A stretch of DNA of 27,915 nucleotides from CAYLOP01 sp964385305 (GTDB lineage: Bacteria > Chloroflexota > Anaerolineae > Anaerolineales > E44-bin32). The stretch covers positions 1-27,915 of the forward strand of contig CAYLOP010000025.1 of assembly GCA_964385305.1 (NCBI GenBank), in the 5' to 3' direction. Position 1 is the first letter of the stretch. Every line of letters begins with the position of its first letter. Below are positions 7,448 through 15,805 of this stretch, in pieces. Below the pieces are notes generated by a model. That model did no database searches. It was given only the letters and a program-made list of their open reading frames with translations, and was not told the origin of the DNA. The position numbers and the translations under genes were made by a program.

Positions 7448-8403
7448 GAGACTCTCCTTAGGCGCGGGTCGACCATTAGGGCTGTGATATCAGCGACGAC
7501 ATGACTGACGGTATAGATTACCGCTGCCAGAACCACAACCCCTTGCGCGATCGGATAGTCCCCAATCAAGATCGAATTCACTAATAAGCGGCCGAGGCCA
7601 GGTCGGGAGAAGACGGTTTCCGTCACAACGGTCCCAGCGAAGAGGAAAGCTGCCTCAAGAGCACTGAGGGAAATCGCTGGGGGCAAAGCAGGTTTTAGTG
7701 CATGCCAAAGGAGGCGGGCTTCGCCGCGTATGCCGCGGGCGCGTGCAGCCAACATATAGGGCTCCTGCATGCTCTCTGACAGACTGGCTTGGATGACACG
7801 AGCGATTGCACCCGCAGATGAAAAGCCGAGTACAAGAGCGGGCAATATAAGACGACGCAGTGTCGCGATTTGCATAGCCGGAATGAGTTGCAGCAGGTAG
7901 TGGAAGCCAAGCAATGCAAGGATGCCTGTGAAAGCAACTGGCAGAGAAGTAGCCAAACCGGCTAGATTTGAAGCGATGCGCCCAACGGGTGAGCGTGCTT
8001 TCCAAGCAGAGGTGATGCCTAGGATGAAACCGAAGAGAATGGCAAATCCAAGTCCCGTCAACGCGAGTTGCGCTGTGGCGGGGAATTGTTGGGCGACAAC
8101 GCTGCTTACGCCTCGTCCATCATAGAGCGAAACGCCCAAATCTCCTCGAAAAAAATCTCGTAGGAAATGTAGATATTGCACGGGTAGGGAGACATCAAGC
8201 CCGAGCATTTTTCGCAGTCGATCCGCTTGCTCGGCAGTTGCCAGACCTTGCGAGAGAAGGCTGTCAACCGGGTCACCGCTGACGATTCGCAACGCGAAAA
8301 AGGCTACGCTGACAGCCGCCCAGGCTGTCAGCGCGCCTTCGACGATTCGGCGTCCGATCGTAGCTAAGGCGCCAGACGTAGGTCGATGAGGAAAGGAAAC
8401 CAT
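7444..8403 (-). CDS. Dpp/Opp-type ABC transporter permease (DppB-like)
   Basis: This 319-residue permease is the first-permease partner of the neighbouring DppC-like protein. Typical elements are the N-terminal helix followed by SGDPVDSLLSQG and a region ending LPVQYLHFLRDFFRGDLGVSL, then the EAA loop AARARGIRGEARLLWHALKP, and the C-terminal VVTETVFSRPGLGRLLVNSI...DYPIAQG. The start at 8403 lies 40 bases inside the 3' end of the binding-protein gene. No later in-frame ATG/GTG/TTG fits the N-terminus, so the overlap appears genuine and implies translational coupling. It probably forms a heterodimeric channel with the DppC-like permease and uses ATPases encoded elsewhere. Confidence 0.94.
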   Translation of the reverse strand: MVSFPHRPTSGALATIGRRIVEGALTAWAAVSVAFFALRIVSGDPVDSLLSQGLATAEQADRLRKMLGLDVSLPVQYLHFLRDFFRGDLGVSLYDGRGVSSVVAQQFPATAQLALTGLGFAILFGFILGITSAWKARSPVGRIASNLAGLATSLPVAFTGILALLGFHYLLQLIPAMQIATLRRLILPALVLGFSSAGAIARVIQASLSESMQEPYMLAARARGIRGEARLLWHALKPALPPAISLSALEAAFLFAGTVVTETVFSRPGLGRLLVNSILIGDYPIAQGVVVLAAVIYTVSHVVADITALMVDPRLRRVS

Positions 8404-9953
8404 CCCTGGTCGGAAAATCGCAAACCTTGCAGTCGGCTGCTTGTTACAACAAGATTGATGTAATCACGAATAGGAAGCACCAAGACTTGATCCCGAATTC
8501 GCTCAAATACTTGACCGTACAGTGCCAGGCGAAGATCTGTGTCAAGTGTCTCCTGGGATGCTTGTAGGAGCAATTCGTCTAGGCGCGCGTCCTCCACCAG
8601 AGACCAATTGTAAAAGCCTTTTGAGGAATAGAAGGAACGTAGCAGGTCCGGATCGCTATCAAAGAAGTTAATACCGATCGCATGATACTCGCCGCTTGTT
8701 TGGATTTCCTTAAGGGGGCCAAAGCCAGGTGCTACGTCCAGCGTAACGAGTGCGCCTAATGCTTCCCAATCAGAACGGATCAATTGCGCGATCTCGGAAT
8801 TCGAGCCCCAAGGCGGGGCAACGATCGTTAGGTTGAGAGGTGTGCCATCGCGACTACGAATTCCATCGCCGTCATTATCTACCCACCCCGCCTGTATGAG
8901 CAGTTCAATAGCTCCCTCAATGTCGTATGTGGGGTAGGGGTATTGATCGCTATATCCAAATGTAGTTGCAGAGAGGGGGCCACCAGCGACGGGAGATTGG
9001 TCGCCAAAAACCGTGCTAACGATCTTGGTTTTATCAACCGCCAAGCTCAAGGCTTGGCGAACTCGCAGGTCTGATGTCGGTTCCTGACGTGTGTTGAAAA
9101 AGAACTGGGAGGGCTGACCAGGGATCGGAACCGGGTAAAGGTTGAACCTAGCCTGTTCGGACAGGCGCTGAGCATCATGAGGAGGAACCTCGCCGATGAT
9201 ATCGATCTCACCGCTCTCCAATGCGAGTGCGCGGGTCGCGGGATCTTCATAGAAACGGAAGACGATGGTGTCAATCGATGCCTGAGCCTGGTTGTAGATG
9301 GACGGCGCCCAAGCGTAATCGGGATTCCGGGCTAGGGTCAAATGGTCGTTGGGGATGTATTCCACGAATTTGTAGGGACCCGTGCCTACCTGATGGAATT
9401 GATATTCCGTGGGACCCCATTTTGCAAGGGCTTGTGGCGATGCCATGCCCAAGTAGACTTGGGAAAGTGAATCGAGAAGCGGCGCAAATGGTTCTTTGAG
9501 GTGTATTGCGATGGTGAATTCGTCGATCACTTCAACCTTTTCAAACGGACCGAGCATGAGTGCAGCTTTAAAAGAATGGTGGTCGGGATTTGTGGTGTAT
9601 GCGATATTGGCTTCGACCGCCTCTGCGTTGAATGGTGTACCGTCATGGAAGGTTACGTCGTGGCGTAAGGAGAATGTGTAATGCAAGCCATCCGCAGAGA
9701 TCGTCCAATCTTCTGCAAGCCCTGGGACGAAAATCCCCCTTTCAGGGTCGCGGCAAACCAGGGTGTCATAAACAGAGCTGAGAGGGATGCCTAACTCCGA
9801 TGATGCGTGGATGTGCGGATCGATGCCTGACGGGGCAAGGGTTAGCCCATACGTTATGCTTGTTGGCTCGGAAGGCGAGTTGGAGCATCCGCTGAGGAGC
9901 ACGAGAAGTGTAAGACGGACGAGGATGGAAAGGTTTTTTTTACAGGCTTTCAT
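8364..9953 (-). CDS. Family 5 ABC solute-binding lipoprotein (DppA/OppA-like)
   Basis: This 529-residue extracytoplasmic binding protein serves the adjacent permeases. Residues 1-22 form a signal peptide with lipobox LLSGC, so Cys23 is the predicted lipid anchor. The SBP_bac_5 pattern is clear: GIDPHIHASSELGIPLSSVYD, then LAEDWTISADGLHYTFSLRH followed by FHDGTPFNAEAV. Further on are a GTGPYKFVEY motif, QALSLAVDKTKI, and the loop GWVDNDGDGIRSRDGTPL common in this family. Its ATG overlaps the stop of the upstream ROK kinase (ATGA, 9950-9953) and its 3' end overlaps the DppB-like gene. Family 5 proteins bind peptides, nickel, or oligosaccharides; the co-transcribed sugar kinase slightly favours a sugar-containing ligand, but that is inference. 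Confidence 0.94.
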   Translation of the reverse strand: MKACKKNLSILVRLTLLVLLSGCSNSPSEPTSITYGLTLAPSGIDPHIHASSELGIPLSSVYDTLVCRDPERGIFVPGLAEDWTISADGLHYTFSLRHDVTFHDGTPFNAEAVEANIAYTTNPDHHSFKAALMLGPFEKVEVIDEFTIAIHLKEPFAPLLDSLSQVYLGMASPQALAKWGPTEYQFHQVGTGPYKFVEYIPNDHLTLARNPDYAWAPSIYNQAQASIDTIVFRFYEDPATRALALESGEIDIIGEVPPHDAQRLSEQARFNLYPVPIPGQPSQFFFNTRQEPTSDLRVRQALSLAVDKTKIVSTVFGDQSPVAGGPLSATTFGYSDQYPYPTYDIEGAIELLIQAGWVDNDGDGIRSRDGTPLNLTIVAPPWGSNSEIAQLIRSDWEALGALVTLDVAPGFGPLKEIQTSGEYHAIGINFFDSDPDLLRSFYSSKGFYNWSLVEDARLDELLLQASQETLDTDLRLALYGQVFERIRDQVLVLPIRDYINLVVTSSRLQGLRFSDQGWFPFLIDLRLAP

Positions 9954-10897
9954 GCTTGACTCGCGAGTACCATTGCGCCCACAAGTCCTGCATCATCGCC
10001 GAGGGCAGCTGGCAAGACTCTTATGTGCTCTACGTATCGGGGATGCATTGCATGTTCGAGGAGGGCGCTTCGGATGGGATTGAAGAGGATGTCTCCGATT
10101 TGAGAGACGCCACCGCCGAGAACAAAGATCTCGGGGTTGAATGCGTGTGCTAGACTCGCAAGTTGTCGACCGATGATCTCACCCACCTGGGAAATGATCA
10201 ATCGGGCAAGCGCGTCGCCCGCCATGGCGGCTTGCCCCACATCGAAAGCGGTTAGCTTCCCTGCGTTTGAGAATTGCTCCGCCAAGGTTGAATCATTGTC
10301 CTTTGCAAGTAGCTCCTCGGCTATCCGGGCGATGGCCAAACCAGAGGCGAGCGCCTCAAGGTGGCCTTGCTTCCCACAACCGCAAATGGGTCCGTCTGGC
10401 TCAATGGTCATATGACCTAATTCCCCTGCTAAGCCGTGTGCACCTAGAAGCAGCTTACCGTCGATGATCACACCCCCACCGATGCCAGTGCTAAGTGTTA
10501 GATAGATCATATGCTGCGTGCCGCGTCCTGCGCCAAAACGCCATTCACCGAGCGCAGCTACATTCGCGTCGTTCCCTACGGCGACGGGGACATGGAAGTG
10601 CTCGCTCAGAATGGATTTTAAGGGGATATTTTCCCAGCCTGAAAGATTGGGCGCTTCAAGAACGATGCCTTGGATGGGATCAAGTGGCCCAGGCGCGCCG
10701 ACTCCGATGCAAAAATTTCCGTCACCGGATTGGATATGCCCTTCGATAGCGAGAATGATCCTGTCAATGACCGCTTGAGGACCCTCGGATGCTCGGGTGG
10801 GGACTTTCGTTTGTTTGATCGGGGGAGGGGCCGAGGTAGGGAAATGTGCCACTCGGATATTCGTTCCACCAAGATCGACAGCAATTATCGGAGGCAT
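9950..10897 (-). CDS. ROK-family sugar kinase (glucokinase-like)
   Basis: This 315-residue cytoplasmic ATP-dependent sugar kinase lacks the N-terminal helix-turn-helix of ROK repressors, so it is an enzyme rather than a regulator. The phosphate-1 motif is DLGGTN (8-13). The catalytic Asp is Asp110 in VGNDANVAALGEW. LSTGIGGGVIIDG is the phosphate-2 region, and GELGHMTI...CGCGKQGHLEALASG is the zinc site, with His162, Cys172 and Cys174 seen and the usual third cysteine replaced by His179, a variant also found in glucokinases. Glucose, N-acetylglucosamine, N-acetylmannosamine or other hexoses are possible substrates. It is the first gene of an operon with a binding protein and two permeases. There is no Shine-Dalgarno; an extended -10 sits so close that the mRNA may be leaderless. 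Confidence 0.93.
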   Translation of the reverse strand: MPPIIAVDLGGTNIRVAHFPTSAPPPIKQTKVPTRASEGPQAVIDRIILAIEGHIQSGDGNFCIGVGAPGPLDPIQGIVLEAPNLSGWENIPLKSILSEHFHVPVAVGNDANVAALGEWRFGAGRGTQHMIYLTLSTGIGGGVIIDGKLLLGAHGLAGELGHMTIEPDGPICGCGKQGHLEALASGLAIARIAEELLAKDNDSTLAEQFSNAGKLTAFDVGQAAMAGDALARLIISQVGEIIGRQLASLAHAFNPEIFVLGGGVSQIGDILFNPIRSALLEHAMHPRYVEHIRVLPAALGDDAGLVGAMVLASQA

Positions 10898-10903
10898 GCG
10901 CTG

Positions 10904-10912
10904 AGTATATCA
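10904..10912 (-). promoter_or_regulatory. Extended -10 promoter of the ROK-transporter operon, probably leaderless
   Basis: The minus strand reads TGATATACT, an extended -10, with its downstream edge seven bases from the ATG at 10897, so transcription would start at or next to the start codon. It overlaps a perfect 13-base palindrome, GTATATCATATAC (10905-10917), which could be an operator or merely an AT-rich promoter coincidence. Confidence 0.45.
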
Positions 10913-10919
10913 TATACGC

Positions 10920-10948
10920 TTGATGTTTATACTGGCTCAGCTTAGAAT
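10920..10948 (+). promoter_or_regulatory. Candidate mutS promoter
   Basis: TTGATG (10920-10925), a 17-base spacer and TAGAAT (10943-10948) place a start site near 10955, giving a leader of about 75 bases before the mutS ATG. TATACT at 10928-10933 is a second possible -10. Confidence 0.5.
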
Positions 10949-10957
10949 GAGGAGCGT

Positions 10958-11038
10958 ATGAGTTTGGGAAAGAACTATTTGTTAGAAGATATTGATTCCA
11001 GAGTCAGAAAAGCGAGACAAGCCCTGCCTGATGAGTAA
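10958..11038 (+). CDS. Possible 26-codon upstream ORF overlapping the mutS start
   Basis: ATG at 10958 opens a 26-codon frame (peptide beginning MSLGKNYLLEDID, ending QALPDE) that stops with TAA at 11036-11038, eight bases inside mutS but in a different frame. GAGGAG lies three bases before the ATG, a tight spacing. Because mutS itself has no good Shine-Dalgarno, translation of this ORF could deliver ribosomes to mutS by coupling. If transcription starts near 10955 the GAGGAG would not be in the mRNA, which weakens the case. No homology is recognised. Confidence 0.3.
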   Translation: MSLGKNYLLEDIDSRVRKARQALPDE

Positions 11039-13640
11039 AAGTAAGAAGGACATTAGCCCTGTACGCAAGCAGTACCTAGAGATCAAGCGTCAATATCCAG
11101 ACGCCATTCTTTTCTTTCGCCTGGGCGATTTCTACGAGACATTCGACGATGACGCCAAGATCGCTGCGAGAGAACTGGATATTGTTCTCACCTCAAGGAA
11201 TGTTGCAAAAGGCATGCGCGTGCCGATGGCAGGCATTCCACATCATGCCGCAGACAACTATCTCGCACGCCTGATCGAAAAAGGCTACCACGTCGCGATA
11301 TGTGAACAAGTGGGTGACGGGCCAGTAAAAGGACTCTTCCCGCGCGAGGTGGTGCGCGTGATCACACCCGGCACCGTTGTTGAGGCAGGATTGCTCCCAG
11401 GAGATGCGAGCAATTATCTTGTCGCCGTGTTCGTCGAGGGAGAGAGAGTGGGCGTGGCCTATACGGATGTGAGCACGAGCGAGTTTGCTGCCACAGAAAT
11501 CGTCTCTGACAACATCCAGGTTGCCATTTGGCAAGAACTTACAAGACTGAAGCCCTCGGAGGTCTTAGCTCCCGAGTCCCTCTCCTTTGAGGGAAATGGG
11601 ATGCAGTGGCATGTGACTGCCTTGCCCGATTGGCGATTTGAGAATCAGCGAGCGAGTGAGATCCTTGCCGACCACTTCGGAACCATAACCCTCGAGGGTT
11701 TCGGTTTGGCAGAAATGCCTCTTGCTGTATCGGCTGCCGCTGCGATCATCGAGTACTTGAGGCAAACTCAGGAAGCTGCACTCAAATTGCTCACTTCCAT
11801 CCGAACCTATACGCTAGAAGAATTCATGGCCTTAGATGCAGCTACCCGACGGAACTTGGAATTAACCGAGACGATCCGGACAGGTAAGGTGCGCGGCTCG
11901 TTGCTGGGCGTCGTCGACAAGACGGTCACGCCAATGGGGAAGCGTTTACTTAGAAATTGGATTGGAAACCCACTTTGTAATATTGAGCGCATACAGCGGC
12001 GATTGGATCAAGTCGAGGCTTTATTTGAGGACAGCCTCTGGCGAGCGGAGATCCGCCAGGCACTCACCGCGCTAGAGGATCTTGAGCGACTGACAAATCG
12101 GGCTGTTGCCGGCGCGGCGGGCCCGCGAGCCCTGGCCACATTACGGGAGATCTTAGGCCGCATTCCAGAGGTGACCGCACTTCTTGAGCGGAAAGAAAGC
12201 ACGGCATTGGGGCAGATAAGGGAGAACATCGACCTGTGTCCTGACATCCTTGAATTGCTCGAACGGGCACTATCGGAAGACCCGCCAGCAACGCTCGGAC
12301 ATATCGGCATCATTCGTCCCGGATATGCCGAGGAATTAGATAGCGTTGTGGAAGCTTCCCGGGATGCGCGTACGTGGATTTCTAAATTGGAATCTGTGGA
12401 GCGAGAACGGACTGGAATCAAGAGCCTCAAAGTGGGTTACAACAAAGTCTTTGGCTACTACATCGAGGTCACGAAGGCGAACACCGACCTTGTGCCCACC
12501 GACTATATTCGCAAGCAGACTCTGGTGAATGCCGAGCGCTATATCACACCAGAAATGAAGGACTATGAGTCACGTGTGCTCACCGCGGAGGAGAATATCC
12601 GCGAGATTGAATCCCGCCTGTTCACAGAACTTTGTCAAAAAGTTGGCGAACAATCGAATAGGTTGCTGGCGAGTGCGCGCGCACTCGCTCGACTCGATGT
12701 GGTGACAGGTCTGGCAGAAGTGGCGACACAGCGAGATTATGTGCGTCCAAAAGTGGTCGAGGAGGATATATTCGAAATTCGGGAGGGACGCCACCCCGTT
12801 GTTGAGGAGTTCCTGGAAAGCGGGCGGTTCATCCCCAATGAGGCCACATTCGAAGAGGGGGAGAGGGTGCGCGTGATCACGGGCCCCAATATGAGTGGAA
12901 AATCCACCTATTTACGCCAGGTGGCATTGATTGCCCTGCTTGCGCAGATGGGGAGCTTCGTGCCCGCAAAATCTGCGAAGATCGGAATCACAGATCGTAT
13001 TTTCACCCGAATAGGTGCACAAGATGAGATCCATGCGGGTCAATCAACTTTCATGGTTGAGATGGTTGAGACCGCGAATATCCTCCACCATGCAACGAGC
13101 CGGAGCTTGTTGATCCTGGATGAAATTGGCCGGGGTACGAGCACATATGATGGGGTGTCGATCGCGTGGGCTGTAGTCGAGTATATCCATAACCACCCAC
13201 GCTTGCGGGCTCGAACGCTCTTCGCAACGCACTACCACGAACTAACACAACTCTCTGAGGTGCTACCAGGTGTGCGTAATTACAATGTCGCTGTCACAGA
13301 GGAAGGAGGGGAAGTTTTGTTCCTACACAAAATCGTGCCGGGTGGAGCGGATAAATCTTACGGCATCCATGTAGCCGAGATAGCAGGTCTGCCCAGGCCA
13401 GTGATCCAGCGAGCAAGGGATATCCTGGCACGTTTCGAGGCAGAATCAATGCAAGCGCGCAATAGTAATCAACCGCCCGCGCGGCAGCTAGCCCTTTTCC
13501 CGGAAACGAATCCATTACTGGAAGAAATACGAAAAATCGATGTTGCCTCACTAACGCCCCTCGAGGCTTTGAATCAACTCTACGAGTGGCAGAATCGTTT
13601 CGCAGAGGATGAGAGTGAGGAGACTGACGATCCGTCGTAA
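11031..13640 (+). CDS. mutS: DNA mismatch repair protein MutS
   Basis: This 869-residue mismatch-recognition ATPase binds mispairs and insertion/deletion loops and recruits MutL. The mismatch-wedging Phe-x-Glu is F34-Y35-E36 within RLGDFYETF. The connector, lever and clamp regions follow (TRRNLELTETIRTG; GYNKVFGYYIEVTKAN). The ATPase domain carries Walker A GPNMSGKST (618-626), Walker B LILDEIGRGTSTYDG (Asp697-Glu698) and ATHYHELTQL. The C-terminal dimerisation tail ends at LTPLEALNQLYEW. Family length is normal. ATG 11031 is chosen because homologues begin about here; an in-frame TTG at 10992 has no better ribosome site. No mutL lies in the window. It is divergent from the ROK operon and converges on the deaminase-CYTH gene across 55 bases with no clear terminator. 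Confidence 0.97.
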   Translation: MSKSKKDISPVRKQYLEIKRQYPDAILFFRLGDFYETFDDDAKIAARELDIVLTSRNVAKGMRVPMAGIPHHAADNYLARLIEKGYHVAICEQVGDGPVKGLFPREVVRVITPGTVVEAGLLPGDASNYLVAVFVEGERVGVAYTDVSTSEFAATEIVSDNIQVAIWQELTRLKPSEVLAPESLSFEGNGMQWHVTALPDWRFENQRASEILADHFGTITLEGFGLAEMPLAVSAAAAIIEYLRQTQEAALKLLTSIRTYTLEEFMALDAATRRNLELTETIRTGKVRGSLLGVVDKTVTPMGKRLLRNWIGNPLCNIERIQRRLDQVEALFEDSLWRAEIRQALTALEDLERLTNRAVAGAAGPRALATLREILGRIPEVTALLERKESTALGQIRENIDLCPDILELLERALSEDPPATLGHIGIIRPGYAEELDSVVEASRDARTWISKLESVERERTGIKSLKVGYNKVFGYYIEVTKANTDLVPTDYIRKQTLVNAERYITPEMKDYESRVLTAEENIREIESRLFTELCQKVGEQSNRLLASARALARLDVVTGLAEVATQRDYVRPKVVEEDIFEIREGRHPVVEEFLESGRFIPNEATFEEGERVRVITGPNMSGKSTYLRQVALIALLAQMGSFVPAKSAKIGITDRIFTRIGAQDEIHAGQSTFMVEMVETANILHHATSRSLLILDEIGRGTSTYDGVSIAWAVVEYIHNHPRLRARTLFATHYHELTQLSEVLPGVRNYNVAVTEEGGEVLFLHKIVPGGADKSYGIHVAEIAGLPRPVIQRARDILARFEAESMQARNSNQPPARQLALFPETNPLLEEIRKIDVASLTPLEALNQLYEWQNRFAEDESEETDDPS

Positions 13641-13695
13641 CGTCTGTTGAGGATCATCGGCACACAAGACGGGACTGTTTGGTTGGCCCGCACTT

Positions 13696-15678
13696 TTAAT
13701 TGTTATCTCCTACAAGCTCGGGATAGTCATCCACCAAACTGTCAGCATCATAGAGGCCGAGAGCTTGGAGCAATTCTGAAATCTTGCTGGCCTTCATTTC
13801 GGCATCCCTGCGTGACCAGGTTCGGCTCTTGATTTCAAGGAAACAACCCTCGATTGCAGGTTGAAGGATGCGATCGATGTTGATGAAGAACTCGGTGTTG
13901 TTGAACTGGATCAACCATCGAAGGCGGTCTTTGTTGATCTCAAATTCATCCACAGGTTCGAAGTACTCTCGATAGAAGCGTGGGCTGTGGGGCGCCGGTG
14001 CGATGAAGCGTGATCGGGAGAGAAGGACAGAATTCGGATACTCCCGCTCGGCGGCTGGGCCGGTGAGTGTAAGACGGTATCGGACGTTGTAGACATCGCC
14101 TGCCGGATCGACAAATTGGTCCTCTCGATAACGCAATCTGCCCTCACTTGGGTCGGCGAAAGAGAAGTAGTTATCGTACTCAAGGTAGTGAGCTGTACGG
14201 ATGATCTTGAATTTATCTCCCTCGAGCTGCTCGAGAATCTCTGCTGGATCTTTGAGGCGGACTTTGATCTGAACCTCATAGCTTTCTTCACGTTCCGCGC
14301 CACCGATCGCAACGAGCTTCGATAGCACAGATTCCTCCCGCTCGATCAGGAAGGCGTCGATCTGCGACGCATAGTTTGCGGCCGTTTCCAGCAGCGGCGC
14401 TTCATCGATCGTGAGCAACGTGCCTTCGCGCATTAACCACTGTCCGTTCACCATTACATCCGTCACGTCGGTGGATTTGGCTGCATAAACAAGCCTTGAA
14501 TAGATCGCATTAGGATCGCGATTGTAATGAGGCAGTGTGTGAGGTTGGTGCAAATCGATAAGAACAAGATCGGCGCGTTTACCAGGCTCGAGTGAGCCCA
14601 CCAGGTCGCCAAGATGGAGCGCACGCGCGCCCATGCTTGTTGCCATCTCAAACACCTGGCGAGCTGGGAGTGCAGTTGGGTCGCCGGTGACGGCTTTTGC
14701 GATAAATGAAGCCAACTGCATCTCGGTAAAGAGGTCGAGATCATTGTTTGAGGAGGGACCATCCGTCGCAACGCCGACGTTCAGCCCGGTTTCAAGCATA
14801 TCCTTTACGGGTGCGAACCCTGAGGCGAGTTTTAGATTGCTGGAAGGGTTATGTGAAACGCCCGTGCCTGCATGTTTGAGGGTGTGAATTTCGCCATCGT
14901 CCACATGAACGCAATGTGCGGCGATAACCTTGGCTTCCAACATGCCCAGTTTCTTCACCCAGGGGATGACCGGCATATCGTAGATCTCACGCCACTCGTC
15001 GACTTCCTGCTTGGTCTCAGAGAGATGGGTGTGCAGCGGGACATCAAACTCCATCGCTAAGTCGGTGCACGCAGATAATATCTCCGGTGTGCATGTGTAG
15101 GGAGCGTGTGGAGCAACGGAGGGTGTGATCAGTGGGTGGTCTTTCCAGCGCTCGATGAACTGGCGCGCAGCCGCCAACGAATCTTCAAAGGATGCGGCAT
15201 CGGGTGAGGGAAACTTGAGAACAGTCTGAGAACACACGGCTCGCATTCCTGCCTCGGCCACTGCTTCGGCAACCGACTCTTCAAAGTAGTACATGTCTGC
15301 AAAGCAGGTCACCCCACCACGAATCATTTCAGCACAAGCGAGAAGGGTGCCCACCTTGCAGAATTCAGGTGAGACAAATTCGCGCTCAACAGGCATCATG
15401 TACCCAAGGAGCCATACGTCGAGCCTCAGGTCATCCGCGAGACCGCGCAGAAGGGTCATAGCAGCGTGCGTATGACTGTTGATCAGGCCCGGGATCAAAG
15501 TCTTTCCACCGCAATCCAGCGTTTCTCGGGCGGTGAAAGACGCAAGGATGTCTGACTTCTTACCGACGGCCAAGATGGTATCACCCTGCAGGGCGAGGGC
15601 GCCATCGGGGAAGACGCGATAGTTGGCGTCCATGGTAACTATGGTTGCGTTGGTCAGGATTAGATCAGCTTCGTCCAT
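13696..15678 (-). CDS. mtaD: MTA/SAH deaminase-type amidohydrolase fused to a C-terminal CYTH domain
   Basis: This 660-residue two-domain protein starts with an amidohydrolase (residues 1 to about 445) of the S-adenosylhomocysteine/5'-methylthioadenosine deaminase and chlorohydrolase group. It has IPGLINSHTHAAMTLLRG (metal His69/His71), HTHLSE (His216/His218), AHCVH (His255) and GVATDGPSSNNDLDLF (Asp306), and would deaminate an adenosine-type nucleoside. After a short linker, residues about 464-652 look like a CYTH (triphosphate tunnel) domain: EVQIK in place of ExExK, then YLEYDNYFSF, GRLRYRE and YRLTLTGP, and finally CFLEIKSR in place of xEIE. The second Glu of the signature is Gln470, so activity may be altered. 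The frame opens at 15759, but ATG 15678 has GAGGGAGG and a TGCTATAAT promoter directly upstream. Free-standing deaminases are about 430-450 residues. Deaminase confidence is high; CYTH is by motif pattern only. Confidence 0.85.
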   Translation of the reverse strand: MDEADLILTNATIVTMDANYRVFPDGALALQGDTILAVGKKSDILASFTARETLDCGGKTLIPGLINSHTHAAMTLLRGLADDLRLDVWLLGYMMPVEREFVSPEFCKVGTLLACAEMIRGGVTCFADMYYFEESVAEAVAEAGMRAVCSQTVLKFPSPDAASFEDSLAAARQFIERWKDHPLITPSVAPHAPYTCTPEILSACTDLAMEFDVPLHTHLSETKQEVDEWREIYDMPVIPWVKKLGMLEAKVIAAHCVHVDDGEIHTLKHAGTGVSHNPSSNLKLASGFAPVKDMLETGLNVGVATDGPSSNNDLDLFTEMQLASFIAKAVTGDPTALPARQVFEMATSMGARALHLGDLVGSLEPGKRADLVLIDLHQPHTLPHYNRDPNAIYSRLVYAAKSTDVTDVMVNGQWLMREGTLLTIDEAPLLETAANYASQIDAFLIEREESVLSKLVAIGGAEREESYEVQIKVRLKDPAEILEQLEGDKFKIIRTAHYLEYDNYFSFADPSEGRLRYREDQFVDPAGDVYNVRYRLTLTGPAAEREYPNSVLLSRSRFIAPAPHSPRFYREYFEPVDEFEINKDRLRWLIQFNNTEFFINIDRILQPAIEGCFLEIKSRTWSRRDAEMKASKISELLQALGLYDADSLVDDYPELVGDNN

Positions 15679-15703
15679 GTCCTCCCTCGAAGTGATTTGT
15701 GAG

Positions 15704-15712
15704 ATTATAGCA
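15704..15712 (-). promoter_or_regulatory. Extended -10 promoter of the deaminase-CYTH gene
   Basis: The minus strand reads TGCTATAAT, a perfect extended -10. The start site would be near 15697, leaving a 19-base leader that contains the GAGGGAGG ribosome site of ATG 15678. This supports that start over the longer frame, whose extra codons would include the promoter. Confidence 0.6.
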
Positions 15713-15799
15713 GGAACTGAAGAAGTTGCGTGAGCAAAGGTTACATTCATCGCGAGCATAGGGTTTCATGAGAACGGTAATCCCGTCTAAATCCACATG

Positions 15800-15805
15800 T
15801 ATAAT
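15800..15805 (+). promoter_or_regulatory. Candidate -10 of the pyrimidine-nucleoside phosphorylase gene
   Basis: TATAAT (15800-15805) sits 19 bases before the ATG at 15824, so transcription would start about at the GGAGGG ribosome site. No convincing -35 is present. It is divergent from the deaminase-CYTH promoter about 90 bases away. Confidence 0.4.

Noticed and set aside
15679..15759. 27-codon N-terminal extension of the deaminase-CYTH protein
   Set aside because: It would include the TGCTATAAT promoter, and the ribosome site belongs to ATG 15678.
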